From the IMG/VR virus record IMGVR_UViG_3300012003_000002, positions 1 through 64,000 of that record: 64,000 bases of DNA; one strand, given 5' to 3'. The translations under genes were made by a program, and so were the position numbers. Positions 1 to 7,396 of the stretch are shown piece by piece; the first letter of the stretch is position 1; each line of letters begins with the position of its first letter. The notes under the pieces were generated by a model. The model was not told the DNA's origin, ran no database searches, and saw only the letters and a list, made by a program, of their open reading frames with translations. The DNA comes from a virus.

Positions 1-783
1 GGATATATAGGAAGAACTAAAAATTTTTTAAATAAACGATTAAATGGTCATCTATCTAAAGCTAAAACAAATAAAATAAAAACACATAAAGATAATTGGT
101 TATTATCTTTATCTTCAAAACCTGCAATAGAACAACTTACAACAGTAATGGGTTGGAAAGAAAGTCATATTTACGAACAAAATCTGATTAAAGAATATCT
201 TGAAAAAGGATATAATTTAACAAATTTAGATGATCGTGGTGAAGGAGAAGTTAATAAAATTATAAGTAAGGAACAAAAAATTAAAATTTCTAAAAAAGTT
301 AAAGAAATGCACGACAATAATCAACTTTCGTGCAATAGAAAAGCTGTAGATATTTATGATTTAAAAGGTAATTTTATAATTTCAAAAAGAAGTTATAAAG
401 AAGCATCTGAATTTATTGGAATTAGTCAAAAACAATTTCAATCTTCTATGCGAAGAAATGCTAAAAGAATTAAAAATTATCAGGTAGTTTTGAAAGATTC
501 ATTAAAACCTAATGAATGGAAACAACGAACAGGAGAATTAACTAAAAATTTTAAAAAGATTTATTTATATAATATTGAAACTAGTGAAATTATTGAATTT
601 GAAGCAATAAAAAGATTTAAAGAGTTTTTTAATACTGGGGCAAGTACGGTTAATTATTATTTAAATAGTAATAAATTGTATAAAAATACATTTTTAATTA
701 CCGATGCCCGTTTAAAATTGGATGAATTCAGGGAAACTCCAGAAGTGGACAATCCTGAGCTAAGTACTAATCTAAATGATTAG
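1..783 (+). CDS. GIY-YIG homing endonuclease, intron-encoded (5' end outside window)
   Basis: The frame is open from base 1, so the gene begins before the window. The first visible residues contain YIG followed by RTKN and RLNGHL, the core of a GIY-YIG nuclease, and a Glu follows in the EQNLI stretch near residue 57, the expected metal-binding position. Two NUMOD1-like DNA-binding modules follow (around residues 115-160 and 185-230 of the visible part), each with a YDLKG or YNIET strand and a helix-turn-helix-like segment. The last ~20 codons overlap intron core sequence. Its likely role is to cut intronless ribonucleotide reductase genes and so spread the intron. The Met at 148 is an internal residue, not the start. 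Confidence 0.85.
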   Translation, partial: GYIGRTKNFLNKRLNGHLSKAKTNKIKTHKDNWLLSLSSKPAIEQLTTVMGWKESHIYEQNLIKEYLEKGYNLTNLDDRGEGEVNKIISKEQKIKISKKVKEMHDNNQLSCNRKAVDIYDLKGNFIISKRSYKEASEFIGISQKQFQSSMRRNAKRIKNYQVVLKDSLKPNEWKQRTGELTKNFKKIYLYNIETSEIIEFEAIKRFKEFFNTGASTVNYYLNSNKLYKNTFLITDARLKLDEFRETPEVDNPELSTNLND

Positions 784-824
784 TAAAAGTGCAACGACTA
801 GATATTGAAACTAAAAACATTAAA

Positions 825-1052
825 ATGAAAAATATAATATTATATAAACATTCAAGATTTATTCAATTAGGAACTAAAAATAAATTAAAAAATTATTTTT
901 ATAAAAATAAAAACATAACTTCTTATGAGTCTGACTTTATTCAACCAAAAGGTATTTATTGGAAAAGACAATCTAATAAAAAAGTTAGAAAAACTAATTG
1001 TTATAATGGAATGTATTATAAAAAATTATATGGATGGTTTGAATGGAGTTAG
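825..1052 (+). CDS. Small basic protein inside the intron, unknown function
   Basis: A 75-codon frame starting at ATG 825. A GTG at 789 in the same frame would start inside the conserved R element of the intron, so I prefer 825. The product is Lys-, Tyr- and Asn-rich and basic, with no motif I recognise; a C-terminal stretch of aromatic residues (YYKKLYGWFEW) stands out. It fills an insertion between the P7 and P8 segments of the group I intron. It could be a remnant of a second endonuclease, a splicing helper or a chance frame in AT-rich DNA. I cannot distinguish these. Confidence 0.35.
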   Translation: MKNIILYKHSRFIQLGTKNKLKNYFYKNKNITSYESDFIQPKGIYWKRQSNKKVRKTNCYNGMYYKKLYGWFEWS

Positions 1053-1171
1053 AATATAATATATCCAAGAGCGTCCAACATCTCTGCGAGAGATGATGAT
1101 ATAGTCTGAACTATATATAACAAAATAAAATATAGAAGTAGTAATTAAAAAAGCTACGATAACAAGCTGTG

Positions 1172-2695
1172 GTCGGTTACAGCGTACAAAATCATCATAT
1201 TGATAAACTACCTGAGATAATTAAACCTAAATATACTCGTAAAAAACGATATGTTGTACAAGATAGCATTATAGGTTGGGCAGATGCTATTAAAGTATTA
1301 TTTAAATCATATACAAGTGGTATTACATCACATATTGAATTTGATTTAAGTGATATTAGACCTAAAGGTGCATTATTAGTTACTGCTGGAGGAAAAGCTC
1401 CTGGACCCGAACCTCTTAGAATAACATTAGTTAAAATTGAAGCTATTTTACGTGAAAAAAAAGATGGTTCTAAATTAACAGATATTGAGTGTCACGATAT
1501 TCAATGTCATATTGCAGATGCTGTATTAGCTGGTGGAATTCGCCGTGCTGCAATGATTAGTTTATTTGATTTAGATAGTGATGCTATGTTAAATTGTAAA
1601 GCTGGTAATTGGTGGGAAAATAATCCACAAAGAGGTAGAGCTAATAACTCTGTAACATTATTACGTCATAAAATTGATAAAAAAACTTTTGATAAAGTTT
1701 GGGAAAGAATTGAAGCATCTGGATCAGGTGAACCAGGTATTTATCTTACAAATGATAAAGATTGGGGAACAAATCCCTGCTGTGAGATCGCACTGAGACC
1801 TTATCAATTCTGTAATCTTGTTGAAATTGGAATGGGTGATATTGAATCTCAAGGAGATTTAAACAGACGTGCAGAAGCCGCATCTTTTATAGCAACATTA
1901 CAAGCATCTTATACTGATTTTCATTATCTTAGAGATATATGGACTAAAAATACAGAAAAAGATGCTTTATTAGGTGTTTCTATGACAGGTATTGCTTCAG
2001 AATCTAATTTAGAATTAGATTTTATTCAAGCTTCTGAAATTGTAAAAGAAGTTAATAAAAGTTTAGCTTTAGAAATAGGTATCAATCCTTCTGCTAGAAG
2101 CACTGCTGTGAAACCAGCAGGAACAACTAGTTTAGTATTAGGTTCATCATCAGGCATTCACGCTTGGCACGCACCATTTTATTTAAGAAGAATGCGTATT
2201 AATAAAAATGAATCTTTATATCAATATTTAGCTATTTATCATCCTGAATTAGTTGAAGATGAATATTTTAGTCCTAAAACTACAGCTGTTATTACAGTAC
2301 CACAGAAAGCTCCAATAGGAGCAATTACTAGAACAGAATCTACAATTGATTTACTTGAAAGAGTTAAATTAATTTCTAGAGATTGGGTTAAAAATGGACA
2401 CGTAAAAGGAGAAAATACACATAATGTATCCTGTACAGTTTCTGTTAGACCTAATGAATGGAAAATTGTAGGTGAATGGATGTGGGTTAATAAAGATTAT
2501 TATAATGGTTTATCTGTACTTCCTTTCGACGGAGGAACTTATAAACAAACTCCATTTGAAGATTGTACTGAAGAAGTATATAATAAAATGATGGAAACAT
2601 TAAAAGATGTTGATTTAACTAAAGTTATAGAAATTCAAGATAATACTGCATTTGGGGATAATATAGCTTGTGGAGGAGCTGGATGTGAAATATAA
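1172..2695 (+). CDS. nrdJ: Adenosylcobalamin-dependent ribonucleoside-triphosphate reductase (class II), last exon
   Basis: Reduces ribonucleotides to deoxyribonucleotides using adenosylcobalamin as radical source, supplying DNA precursors. The NPCCEIALRPYQFC segment places Cys, Glu and Cys at the spacing of C408, E410 and C419 of the Lactobacillus leichmannii enzyme, and the protein ends CGGAGC, matching the C-terminal redox pair C731/C736. The exon begins at VGYSVQNHH, a conserved early-domain segment, directly after the intron. The N-terminal exon, including the expected partner cysteine of the active site, is outside the window. A GTG at 1169 is only the intron/exon edge and not a translation start. 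Class II enzymes work with or without oxygen but need B12, which fits a gut Bacteroidota host. Confidence 0.93.
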   Translation, partial: VGYSVQNHHIDKLPEIIKPKYTRKKRYVVQDSIIGWADAIKVLFKSYTSGITSHIEFDLSDIRPKGALLVTAGGKAPGPEPLRITLVKIEAILREKKDGSKLTDIECHDIQCHIADAVLAGGIRRAAMISLFDLDSDAMLNCKAGNWWENNPQRGRANNSVTLLRHKIDKKTFDKVWERIEASGSGEPGIYLTNDKDWGTNPCCEIALRPYQFCNLVEIGMGDIESQGDLNRRAEAASFIATLQASYTDFHYLRDIWTKNTEKDALLGVSMTGIASESNLELDFIQASEIVKEVNKSLALEIGINPSARSTAVKPAGTTSLVLGSSSGIHAWHAPFYLRRMRINKNESLYQYLAIYHPELVEDEYFSPKTTAVITVPQKAPIGAITRTESTIDLLERVKLISRDWVKNGHVKGENTHNVSCTVSVRPNEWKIVGEWMWVNKDYYNGLSVLPFDGGTYKQTPFEDCTEEVYNKMMETLKDVDLTKVIEIQDNTAFGDNIACGGAGCEI

Positions 2696-2711
2696 TTAAC
2701 AAAGTGTGAAA

Positions 2712-2906
2712 AAAGGTTTATATTAGCACTAATTTAAGATACCTCAGAAACCTTGAATCTATATAAGCCCCGTAACTGATAACTCGGTAGGCTATAGAGT
2801 AGACCCAAAATACACAATTAATAGCGAAGTTAGAGGCTTCGAGGTGTTTTTGAAAAAGGCTCCCACGTTTTGATAGTGAGTGTATAGTGAAACTGTAAGG
2901 TATCTT
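2712..2906 (+). ncRNA. Candidate structured RNA downstream of nrdJ
   Basis: About 330 bases between nrdJ and the helicase gene carry no convincing frame but many helices. AAGATACCT (2736-2744) is perfectly complementary to AGGTATCTT (2898-2906), extended by CAG/CTG. Inside lie a TATAAGCC/GGCTATA hairpin with an inner CCG/CGG stem (2762-2796), an ACAC/GTGT stem enclosing CGAAG/CTTCG (about 2811-2847) and a TTTTTGAAAAA hairpin. AAGGTTT (2713-2719) can pair with AAACCTT (2748-2754), which would cross the long helix and make a pseudoknot. I match it to no family: not a tRNA, and it lacks the group I core elements. It could be an untranslated-region regulator or a free RNA. Confidence 0.5.
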
Positions 2907-2914
2907 TTAATAAT

Positions 2915-3010
2915 AGAGAGAAGTTCTAATTTATTAGAATCGTCATCCATGAAGTTCGTATAGACGTATACCTACGATGTCACAATGAGGCACTTCTCTC
3001 TTTATTTTAA
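2915..3010 (+). terminator. Branched stem closed by a 10-bp helix, possible terminator or RNA domain
   Basis: AGAGAGAAGT (2915-2924) pairs perfectly with ACTTCTCTCT (2992-3001), followed by a T-rich run. Inside are a TTCTAA/TTAGAA hairpin, an ATCGT/ACGAT helix (2939-2943 with 2974-2978) and a GTATA/TATAC hairpin (2958-2971). The multibranched form is more elaborate than a simple intrinsic terminator. It may be the 3' domain of the RNA just upstream. It has no T-arm sequence, so it is not a tRNA. Confidence 0.45.
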
Positions 3011-3026
3011 TAAATAAAAATATTGA

Positions 3027-4112
3027 ATGATTAGAAATGAAATTCAAAGAATAATAATTGATAAAATTAAAAAAGCTTATTTTAGAGGAATTATATTAGC
3101 TTCTGTTCGTAGTGGTAAAACAAGAATTCTACTTACGGCAATTAAAGAATTATCAGATAATGACTTAAATATCAATATATTAGTAAGTACACCTCAAGTT
3201 GATATAATGCATAGTTGGATTTCAGAATGTGAAAAATTAGAATATTATCCTAAAATTGAATATTGTAATTTTAAATCTTTACATAAAATTCAAGATAATA
3301 AATATGATTATATAGTATTTGATGAAAGTCATGCTATACCGTTAGTTAATGTATTACCAATTGTAGCTAAAATTACTAAAAATAACAATAAAGTTATATT
3401 AGCATCGGGTACATATAGCGAAGAAACTCTTTTAAATTTAAAGTTTTCAACAGGTTTACAACAAATTGTAGATTATAGTACGGATGATGCAATTAACGAT
3501 GGAATAGTTAACAATTTTAAAGTTGAAATACATTTATTTAAATTAGATAATACTAAATCTGTACAATTTGGAGGATTAAAGAAATGGTATTCAACAGATT
3601 ATAAAGAATGTTTAAGAATGTCTAAAAAAGTAGAAGAATCTTTTGGGCAAGATAAAATGTTTGCAGCTTTATTTAGAATGAAAATGATAAATAGTTGTCA
3701 ATCATTAATTAGAAATGTGCAAAAATGGATTAAAGATAATCCTGATAAACGATTTATATTATTTACAGGAGATGAAAAAGTTGGTATTAATTATAATATA
3801 CCAATGTTTAATTCAAAGAGTAAGAATAACGACGTTTTAAAGGACTTTCAAGAATATCGTAGTAATAAGTTATGTCTTATCAAAAAAGGTGGCACAGGAG
3901 TGACATATGAAGGTCTAGATACTATATTGATTACAGATATTAACTCTAATTCTGAAACATTAGAACAAAGATGTGGTAGAAGTTTATTATTTGAAGAAGA
4001 TAAGGAATCTATAATTCATATATTCTGTAGTACAGAATTGTTCCAGATGAACTGGTTGGAGAAATCTCTAAAATCTATAAATCCTGAAAGAATAAGTTAT
4101 AAATATATATAA
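3027..4112 (+). CDS. SF2-family DEAD/DEAH-type helicase
   Basis: ATP-driven nucleic acid helicase of the replication and recombination module. Motif I (Walker A) is ASVRSGKT at residues 25-32, motif II is the DESH box at 99-102, motif III is the ASGTYS segment near residue 126, and motifs V-VI are GGTGVTYEG and QRCGRS near residues 290-327. At 361 residues it is a compact two-RecA-domain helicase without accessory domains. It starts at ATG 3027 immediately after the structured RNA region, and a short gap of five bases leads to the next gene. Whether it acts on DNA or RNA cannot be told from the sequence. Confidence 0.88.
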   Translation: MIRNEIQRIIIDKIKKAYFRGIILASVRSGKTRILLTAIKELSDNDLNINILVSTPQVDIMHSWISECEKLEYYPKIEYCNFKSLHKIQDNKYDYIVFDESHAIPLVNVLPIVAKITKNNNKVILASGTYSEETLLNLKFSTGLQQIVDYSTDDAINDGIVNNFKVEIHLFKLDNTKSVQFGGLKKWYSTDYKECLRMSKKVEESFGQDKMFAALFRMKMINSCQSLIRNVQKWIKDNPDKRFILFTGDEKVGINYNIPMFNSKSKNNDVLKDFQEYRSNKLCLIKKGGTGVTYEGLDTILITDINSNSETLEQRCGRSLLFEEDKESIIHIFCSTELFQMNWLEKSLKSINPERISYKYI

Positions 4113-4117
4113 AAAAT

Positions 4118-4327
4118 ATGATAAAAGAAGAAATTAAAAATGATATTTCCGTAAGTAGTAGAATAAAACATATTACAACAGAACAAGATAATAAAATTAT
4201 TGATTTTATTATAGACTATAGCTTCAAAGATGAAAAAGAATTTTATACAAATGGTACAATATTAGTTCCGTTATTTAGAGTATTAGATGCTATAAGTCAA
4301 AAAGGACAAAGTTACTGTGAAGGATAA
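4118..4327 (+). CDS. Small protein of unknown function
   Basis: 69 codons, in the early-gene run directly after the helicase and before a 241-codon gene. The product is charged, with no Cys pair, membrane segment or motif I recognise. The tight spacing on both sides (5 and 11 bases) supports a translated member of the same operon. Confidence 0.6.
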   Translation: MIKEEIKNDISVSSRIKHITTEQDNKIIDFIIDYSFKDEKEFYTNGTILVPLFRVLDAISQKGQSYCEG

Positions 4328-4338
4328 ATATTAAGTAA

Positions 4339-5064
4339 ATGAAAAAAATTAAAGAATTACAAAAAAGATCTAAGCTTAGTGAAGGTAGAAATTATGGTGT
4401 AGGATTTACTATCTTAAATAAAAAAGGTAGTAAATTTGAAACTTATTTATCATTTACAGCTTGTCGAGATTATTTAAATGATTTTGCTTATGTGGAATCT
4501 ACTAAAAAAGAAATTGGTAAAATTTATGGATATGATCACAAATTATTAAACTGTTTTGATAATAAAAATGTTGTATACTTTGGTGTAAAAACTTTACATT
4601 ACAATAATAATAATGGTAACTATGATAAATTTGATGAACTTCAAAATATTTTAATTAATAAATATGAAAATCTTCAAATATTTTTAAATAAAATTGAAGA
4701 TGATTTGAATATTAATGTTAAATCATCTATAGAATTAGACGAAGATACTTTAATTATAAGATGTTCTAAATTTTGGGTTAAATCGATACCATTAATTAGT
4801 GTTTATACATTATTAATTAGATGTTATTTTAATATTGATTTGATAGATGACAAACCTACTATAGATATTCTTAAAAATAATATACCATTTATCAATGATG
4901 ACTCTATGATGAAAAAACCTTGTATTGATTTTTATGAAATGTATTTGAATAATAAAGATAAATTTATCAATCCTGATTATAAAGGTTATAATTTAGTACA
5001 ACAAGGTAACCCTAGTTTAATTCATAATTTTGGAATAGATGGATTTATTAAAAAAATTAGATAA
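4339..5064 (+). CDS. Unknown early protein, 241 residues
   Basis: A soluble-looking protein with an N-terminal Lys/Arg-rich segment and a GVGFTILNKKG strand. The middle is rich in Asn and Tyr and there are no transmembrane segments. I recognise no catalytic motif or family. It lies between a helicase-linked small gene and a MITAEEF-type phage gene in one operon, so a role in replication or takeover of the host is possible, but only by position. Confidence 0.7.
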   Translation: MKKIKELQKRSKLSEGRNYGVGFTILNKKGSKFETYLSFTACRDYLNDFAYVESTKKEIGKIYGYDHKLLNCFDNKNVVYFGVKTLHYNNNNGNYDKFDELQNILINKYENLQIFLNKIEDDLNINVKSSIELDEDTLIIRCSKFWVKSIPLISVYTLLIRCYFNIDLIDDKPTIDILKNNIPFINDDSMMKKPCIDFYEMYLNNKDKFINPDYKGYNLVQQGNPSLIHNFGIDGFIKKIR

Positions 5065-5065
5065 T

Positions 5066-5371
5066 ATGATAACAGCAGAAGAATTTTTAATAGAAAATAA
5101 AGTAGTTGGGATGACACATTTATTAAGTTCTATTATGATAGAATTTGCAAAATTACACGTAGAAGCAGCTTTAAAAGAAGCTAGTGAAAAAGCTAAATTA
5201 TCAAAAGCTTATAATTATGGAAATTATAATGAATCAACCGCAATTTTTAAACTAATAGAAACAAAATGTTTTGTAAAAACAGAACATGGTCATGGTGATT
5301 GTGGTTATGAAGCAGTTAAAATAAATGAAGATTCCATATTAAAAGCATATCCACTAGAAAATATTAAATAA
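5066..5371 (+). CDS. Small conserved-type phage protein (MITAEEF N terminus)
   Basis: I place the start at ATG 5066, two bases after the upstream stop, giving MITAEEFLIEN, a start typical of small Bacteroidota phage proteins. An upstream in-frame ATG at 5039 lies wholly inside the preceding gene and is less likely. The product has an Ala/Glu/Lys-rich helix in the middle and a His-Gly segment (EHGHGDCGYE) near the C terminus. Function unknown. Its stop overlaps the next start (TAATG). Confidence 0.65.
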   Translation: MITAEEFLIENKVVGMTHLLSSIMIEFAKLHVEAALKEASEKAKLSKAYNYGNYNESTAIFKLIETKCFVKTEHGHGDCGYEAVKINEDSILKAYPLENIK

Positions 5372-5568
5372 TGAATGTAATTTATAAATTTAATAATGGT
5401 ACAGGAGGAACTATCTGCAATAAATGTAGAACAATAATAGCTACTGGTAAAAGAGTAGAAAGATTTTATTGTGATAAATGTCAAAGTAAATTAAATGAAG
5501 CTTTAACTAAACATTATGAAATAATGGATAAAGAAGTTCATAATAATAGAAACAATTTAAATAAATGA
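5371..5568 (+). CDS. Small zinc-ribbon protein
   Basis: 65 residues with two CxxC pairs (CNKC near residue 16 and CDKC near residue 34), the arrangement of a treble-clef or zinc-ribbon fold, followed by a charged helix. The start overlaps the upstream stop and the end overlaps the next start, so it is translated with its neighbours. It may be a small nucleic-acid- or protein-binding factor. No specific function can be assigned. Confidence 0.7.
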   Translation: MNVIYKFNNGTGGTICNKCRTIIATGKRVERFYCDKCQSKLNEALTKHYEIMDKEVHNNRNNLNK

Positions 5569-5828
5569 ATTTAGAAGATAAAATAGAATTAGTAGCTTCT
5601 GAAAGAGATTTAACATTTTGTTATCAAAAAGTAGCAGAAGAGATGTTTGAATTAGGTGAAATAATTATGAAACAAATTACTAAACCTAATGGTAGTGATG
5701 AAAGAATTCCACATTTAATTGAAGAATGTGGAGATGTTATATTAAATGTTAAAATTTTAACTTCTAAATTATATATTGAAGATGAAGTTAAAAAAAGAAT
5801 TAGTGATAAATTAGAAACATTACTATGA
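5565..5828 (+). CDS. MazG-like nucleotide pyrophosphohydrolase
   Basis: Predicted to hydrolyse nucleoside triphosphates to monophosphate and pyrophosphate, or to clear unusual nucleotides. The all-alpha NTP-PPase signature is visible: EEMFELGE near residues 25-32 and IEECGDV near 54-60, which supply the acidic magnesium ligands (EExxE and ExxD). At 87 residues it is a minimal single domain. It sits in the nucleotide-metabolism run, one gene away from an Nmad1-like gene, and overlaps the next small gene by four bases (ATGA). Confidence 0.8.
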   Translation: MNLEDKIELVASERDLTFCYQKVAEEMFELGEIIMKQITKPNGSDERIPHLIEECGDVILNVKILTSKLYIEDEVKKRISDKLETLL

Positions 5829-5953
5829 AAGAAGTTTTAGATAGATTAAAATTAATGTTAAAATGGTCTGATAGAATTGGTTCAGATGAAATAAATGAAA
5901 TTGAAGAACTTATTGAAATTCTTGAAAATCAAATAAAATATGACAGAAAATAG
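5825..5953 (+). CDS. Very small charged protein, 42 residues
   Basis: Starts at ATG 5825 within the ATGA overlap with the MazG-like gene and ends at TAG 5953, fourteen bases into the next gene. The product is predicted helical and acidic at the C terminus (EINEIEELIEILENQ). The double overlap with neighbours is typical of translational coupling and supports a real gene. Function unknown. Confidence 0.55.
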   Translation: MKEVLDRLKLMLKWSDRIGSDEINEIEELIEILENQIKYDRK

Positions 5954-6281
5954 ATTTGAACAAATTGTTGATGAAACTTTAAATCAAATTAGAGAAACTC
6001 TTATCGTAAAAGGTAAAGAATATCGTAGGAATCAAGATCCGTTTCATAATTTTAATCAAGGTGGTATTAGGTCACAACAACATCCATTAAAAGTTTTAGA
6101 TGGATTTTTATTAAAACACGAAGTTTCAATTTCAGATATTTGTGATGATATTATATATTATGATAAAAAACCTAAAATTGAAACAGTTGATGAAAAATTA
6201 GGAGATAATTTAATATATTTAATATTAAAGAAAGCAATGTTAATTGATATAATTGAAAATGAAAAATTGGAAAATAATTAA
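5940..6281 (+). CDS. Nucleotide modification associated domain 1 (Nmad1/DUF1599)-like protein
   Basis: The KGKEYRRNQDPFHNF segment (about residues 24-38) followed by a helical region matches the pattern of the Nmad1 family, found near phage genes that alter nucleotides. The acidic EKLGDNLIYL near the C terminus is also in keeping. The biochemical role of the family is not well defined. It lies in the same operon as a MazG-like enzyme and a ribonucleotide reductase, which fits a nucleotide-pool role. The 3' end overlaps the start of the phosphoesterase gene. Confidence 0.6.
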   Translation: MTENRFEQIVDETLNQIRETLIVKGKEYRRNQDPFHNFNQGGIRSQQHPLKVLDGFLLKHEVSISDICDDIIYYDKKPKIETVDEKLGDNLIYLILKKAMLIDIIENEKLENN

Positions 6282-7002
6282 ATTTTTTAAAAGTTTATTT
6301 TATAAAAAAGTAGTTAAACTTAAAAGAATTTGGCACATTTCGGACACTCATAGCTATCATAGATTATTAACTATTCCTGAAAATATAGATATTGTAATCC
6401 ATAGTGGCGATGAATCTAATTCTAAAGACCAATATACTAATGAACCTGAATTTAGAGATTTTATACTATGGTTTGCTAATTTAAAGATTAAACATAAAGT
6501 TTTTGTAGCTGGAAATCATAGTTCTTTTATATTTCACAATAAAAAAGAAGTTAATAAAATTTGTAAAGATTTAAATATTATATATTTAGAAGATGATTGG
6601 ACACTTGTTGATGGAATATCAATATGGGGAAGTCCAATCACTCCAAACTTTGGAAATTGGTGGTTTATGAAAGATAGAAGTAAAATGGATAAATTATATT
6701 CATCTATTCCTGATTGGATAGATGTGGTAGTGTCTCACGGACCTCCTAAAGGAATATTAGATCTTTCTTATGATAAGGATGGTAAATTAGAATTTTGTGG
6801 CTGTAAAAGCCTTAGGAATCATATGTTAAATAGAGTGCAACCACAGTTATGTCTTTTTGGACACATTCACTCTACTGAAGATATTATAAATGCGGGAACA
6901 GTTAAATTATCTGGTTATGAAACTATTTTTAGTAACGGTTCAGTTGTTACAGATAGAAAATTTGGAAAATTAAGTAGTAATGGTAATATATTTGAAATAT
7001 AA
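6259..7002 (+). CDS. Calcineurin-like metallophosphoesterase
   Basis: Two-metal phosphoesterase. The ordered motifs are all present: HISDTHS (D, H), HSGDES (GD), GNHSS (GNH), SHGPP and FGHIHS (GHxH). The start is taken at ATG 6259; an upstream TTG at 6253 is possible but less likely. A basic N-terminal extension of about 25 residues precedes the fold. Substrate unknown: in phages such enzymes act on nucleic acids or cyclic nucleotides. A second, unrelated-looking phosphoesterase is encoded at 34603-35529. Confidence 0.87.
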   Translation: MKNWKIIKFFKSLFYKKVVKLKRIWHISDTHSYHRLLTIPENIDIVIHSGDESNSKDQYTNEPEFRDFILWFANLKIKHKVFVAGNHSSFIFHNKKEVNKICKDLNIIYLEDDWTLVDGISIWGSPITPNFGNWWFMKDRSKMDKLYSSIPDWIDVVVSHGPPKGILDLSYDKDGKLEFCGCKSLRNHMLNRVQPQLCLFGHIHSTEDIINAGTVKLSGYETIFSNGSVVTDRKFGKLSSNGNIFEI

Positions 7003-7011
7003 AATTAAATT

Positions 7012-7191
7012 ATGGAAGAAATATATAAATTAAAATTTGGAGAATATTTTACAGTTGATGAATTTTTAGATGTTTTAAGAGTTCCAGGTGGATGGATTTA
7101 CGCATTTAGAGAAATGGTTGATGGTAAAGAAACTGAATATTTTTATCAAAAAGTATTTGTACCATTTAATGCTGAATTTATGACTTTTTAA
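7012..7191 (+). CDS. Small unknown protein, 59 residues
   Basis: ATG at 7012 to TAA at 7189-7191. The product begins MEEIYKLKFGEYFTVDEFL and has a GGWIYAF segment, which looks like a compact beta-rich fold. It lies nine bases after the phosphoesterase and two before the next small gene, so it belongs to the same transcript. Function unknown. Confidence 0.6.
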   Translation: MEEIYKLKFGEYFTVDEFLDVLRVPGGWIYAFREMVDGKETEYFYQKVFVPFNAEFMTF

Positions 7192-7193
7192 TT

Positions 7194-7337
7194 ATGATAA
7201 TAGAAAGTTTAGATTTAGAGGAAGGTACAATTGCAATAGAATGTGAAAATTGTAATAAAATAGTAAAAGTTGAAATTCATACTGGAGATAGTTGTCCCAA
7301 TTGTAATGAATGGGTAGATACTCCGTTTGGAGATTAA
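7194..7337 (+). CDS. Mini zinc-ribbon protein, 47 residues
   Basis: Last gene of the plus-strand run, ATG 7194 to TAA 7337, ending just before the terminator. Two CxxC pairs (CENC and CPNC) separated by about 15 residues form a zinc ribbon. Function unknown; it resembles the small zinc-ribbon gene at 5371 only in its metal-binding pattern. Confidence 0.6.
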   Translation: MIIESLDLEEGTIAIECENCNKIVKVEIHTGDSCPNCNEWVDTPFGD

Positions 7338-7344
7338 ACACAAA

Positions 7345-7389
7345 AAAGCCACAGTGACCTTAATTGGTTACTGTGGCTTTATTTTTTTT
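7345..7389. terminator. Bidirectional intrinsic terminator between convergent operons
   Basis: AAAGCCACAGTGACC and GGTTACTGTGGCTTT form a near-perfect stem with a TTAATT loop, with a T tract on the plus-strand side and an A tract on the other. It can end both the plus-strand early operon and the minus-strand cargo operon. Confidence 0.88.
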
Positions 7390-7396
7390 AGACCCT

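Larger units (their letters stand above)
1..1171 (+). ncRNA. Group I intron in the ribonucleotide reductase gene (3' part only)
   Basis: Self-splicing intron upstream of the nrdJ exon. A Q-like element (AATCCTGAGCTAAG) lies near 751-765, then a P6 hairpin (TACTAATC with GATTAGTA) and an R-like element (GCAACGACTAGA) near 791-803. The matching S element (GATATAGTCTGAAC) lies near 1098-1111, giving P7 pairing GACTA with TAGTC. P8 is the hairpin CATCTCT-GCG-AGAGATG at 1079-1095, and an AT-rich P9-like hairpin follows. The 3' splice site is inferred at the G before GTCGGTTAC (about 1171/1172), where the NrdJ frame resumes. The 5' half is outside the window. About 270 extra bases, with a small reading frame, sit between R and P8, which is unusual. 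Confidence 0.8.

Noticed and set aside
789-824. GTG start at 789 for the small intron frame
   Set aside because: It lies inside the R-like core element of the intron; the ATG at 825 is more plausible.
2915-3003. A tRNA gene
   Set aside because: There is a long closing stem but no T-arm (GTTCRA) or D-arm pattern and no plausible anticodon arm.
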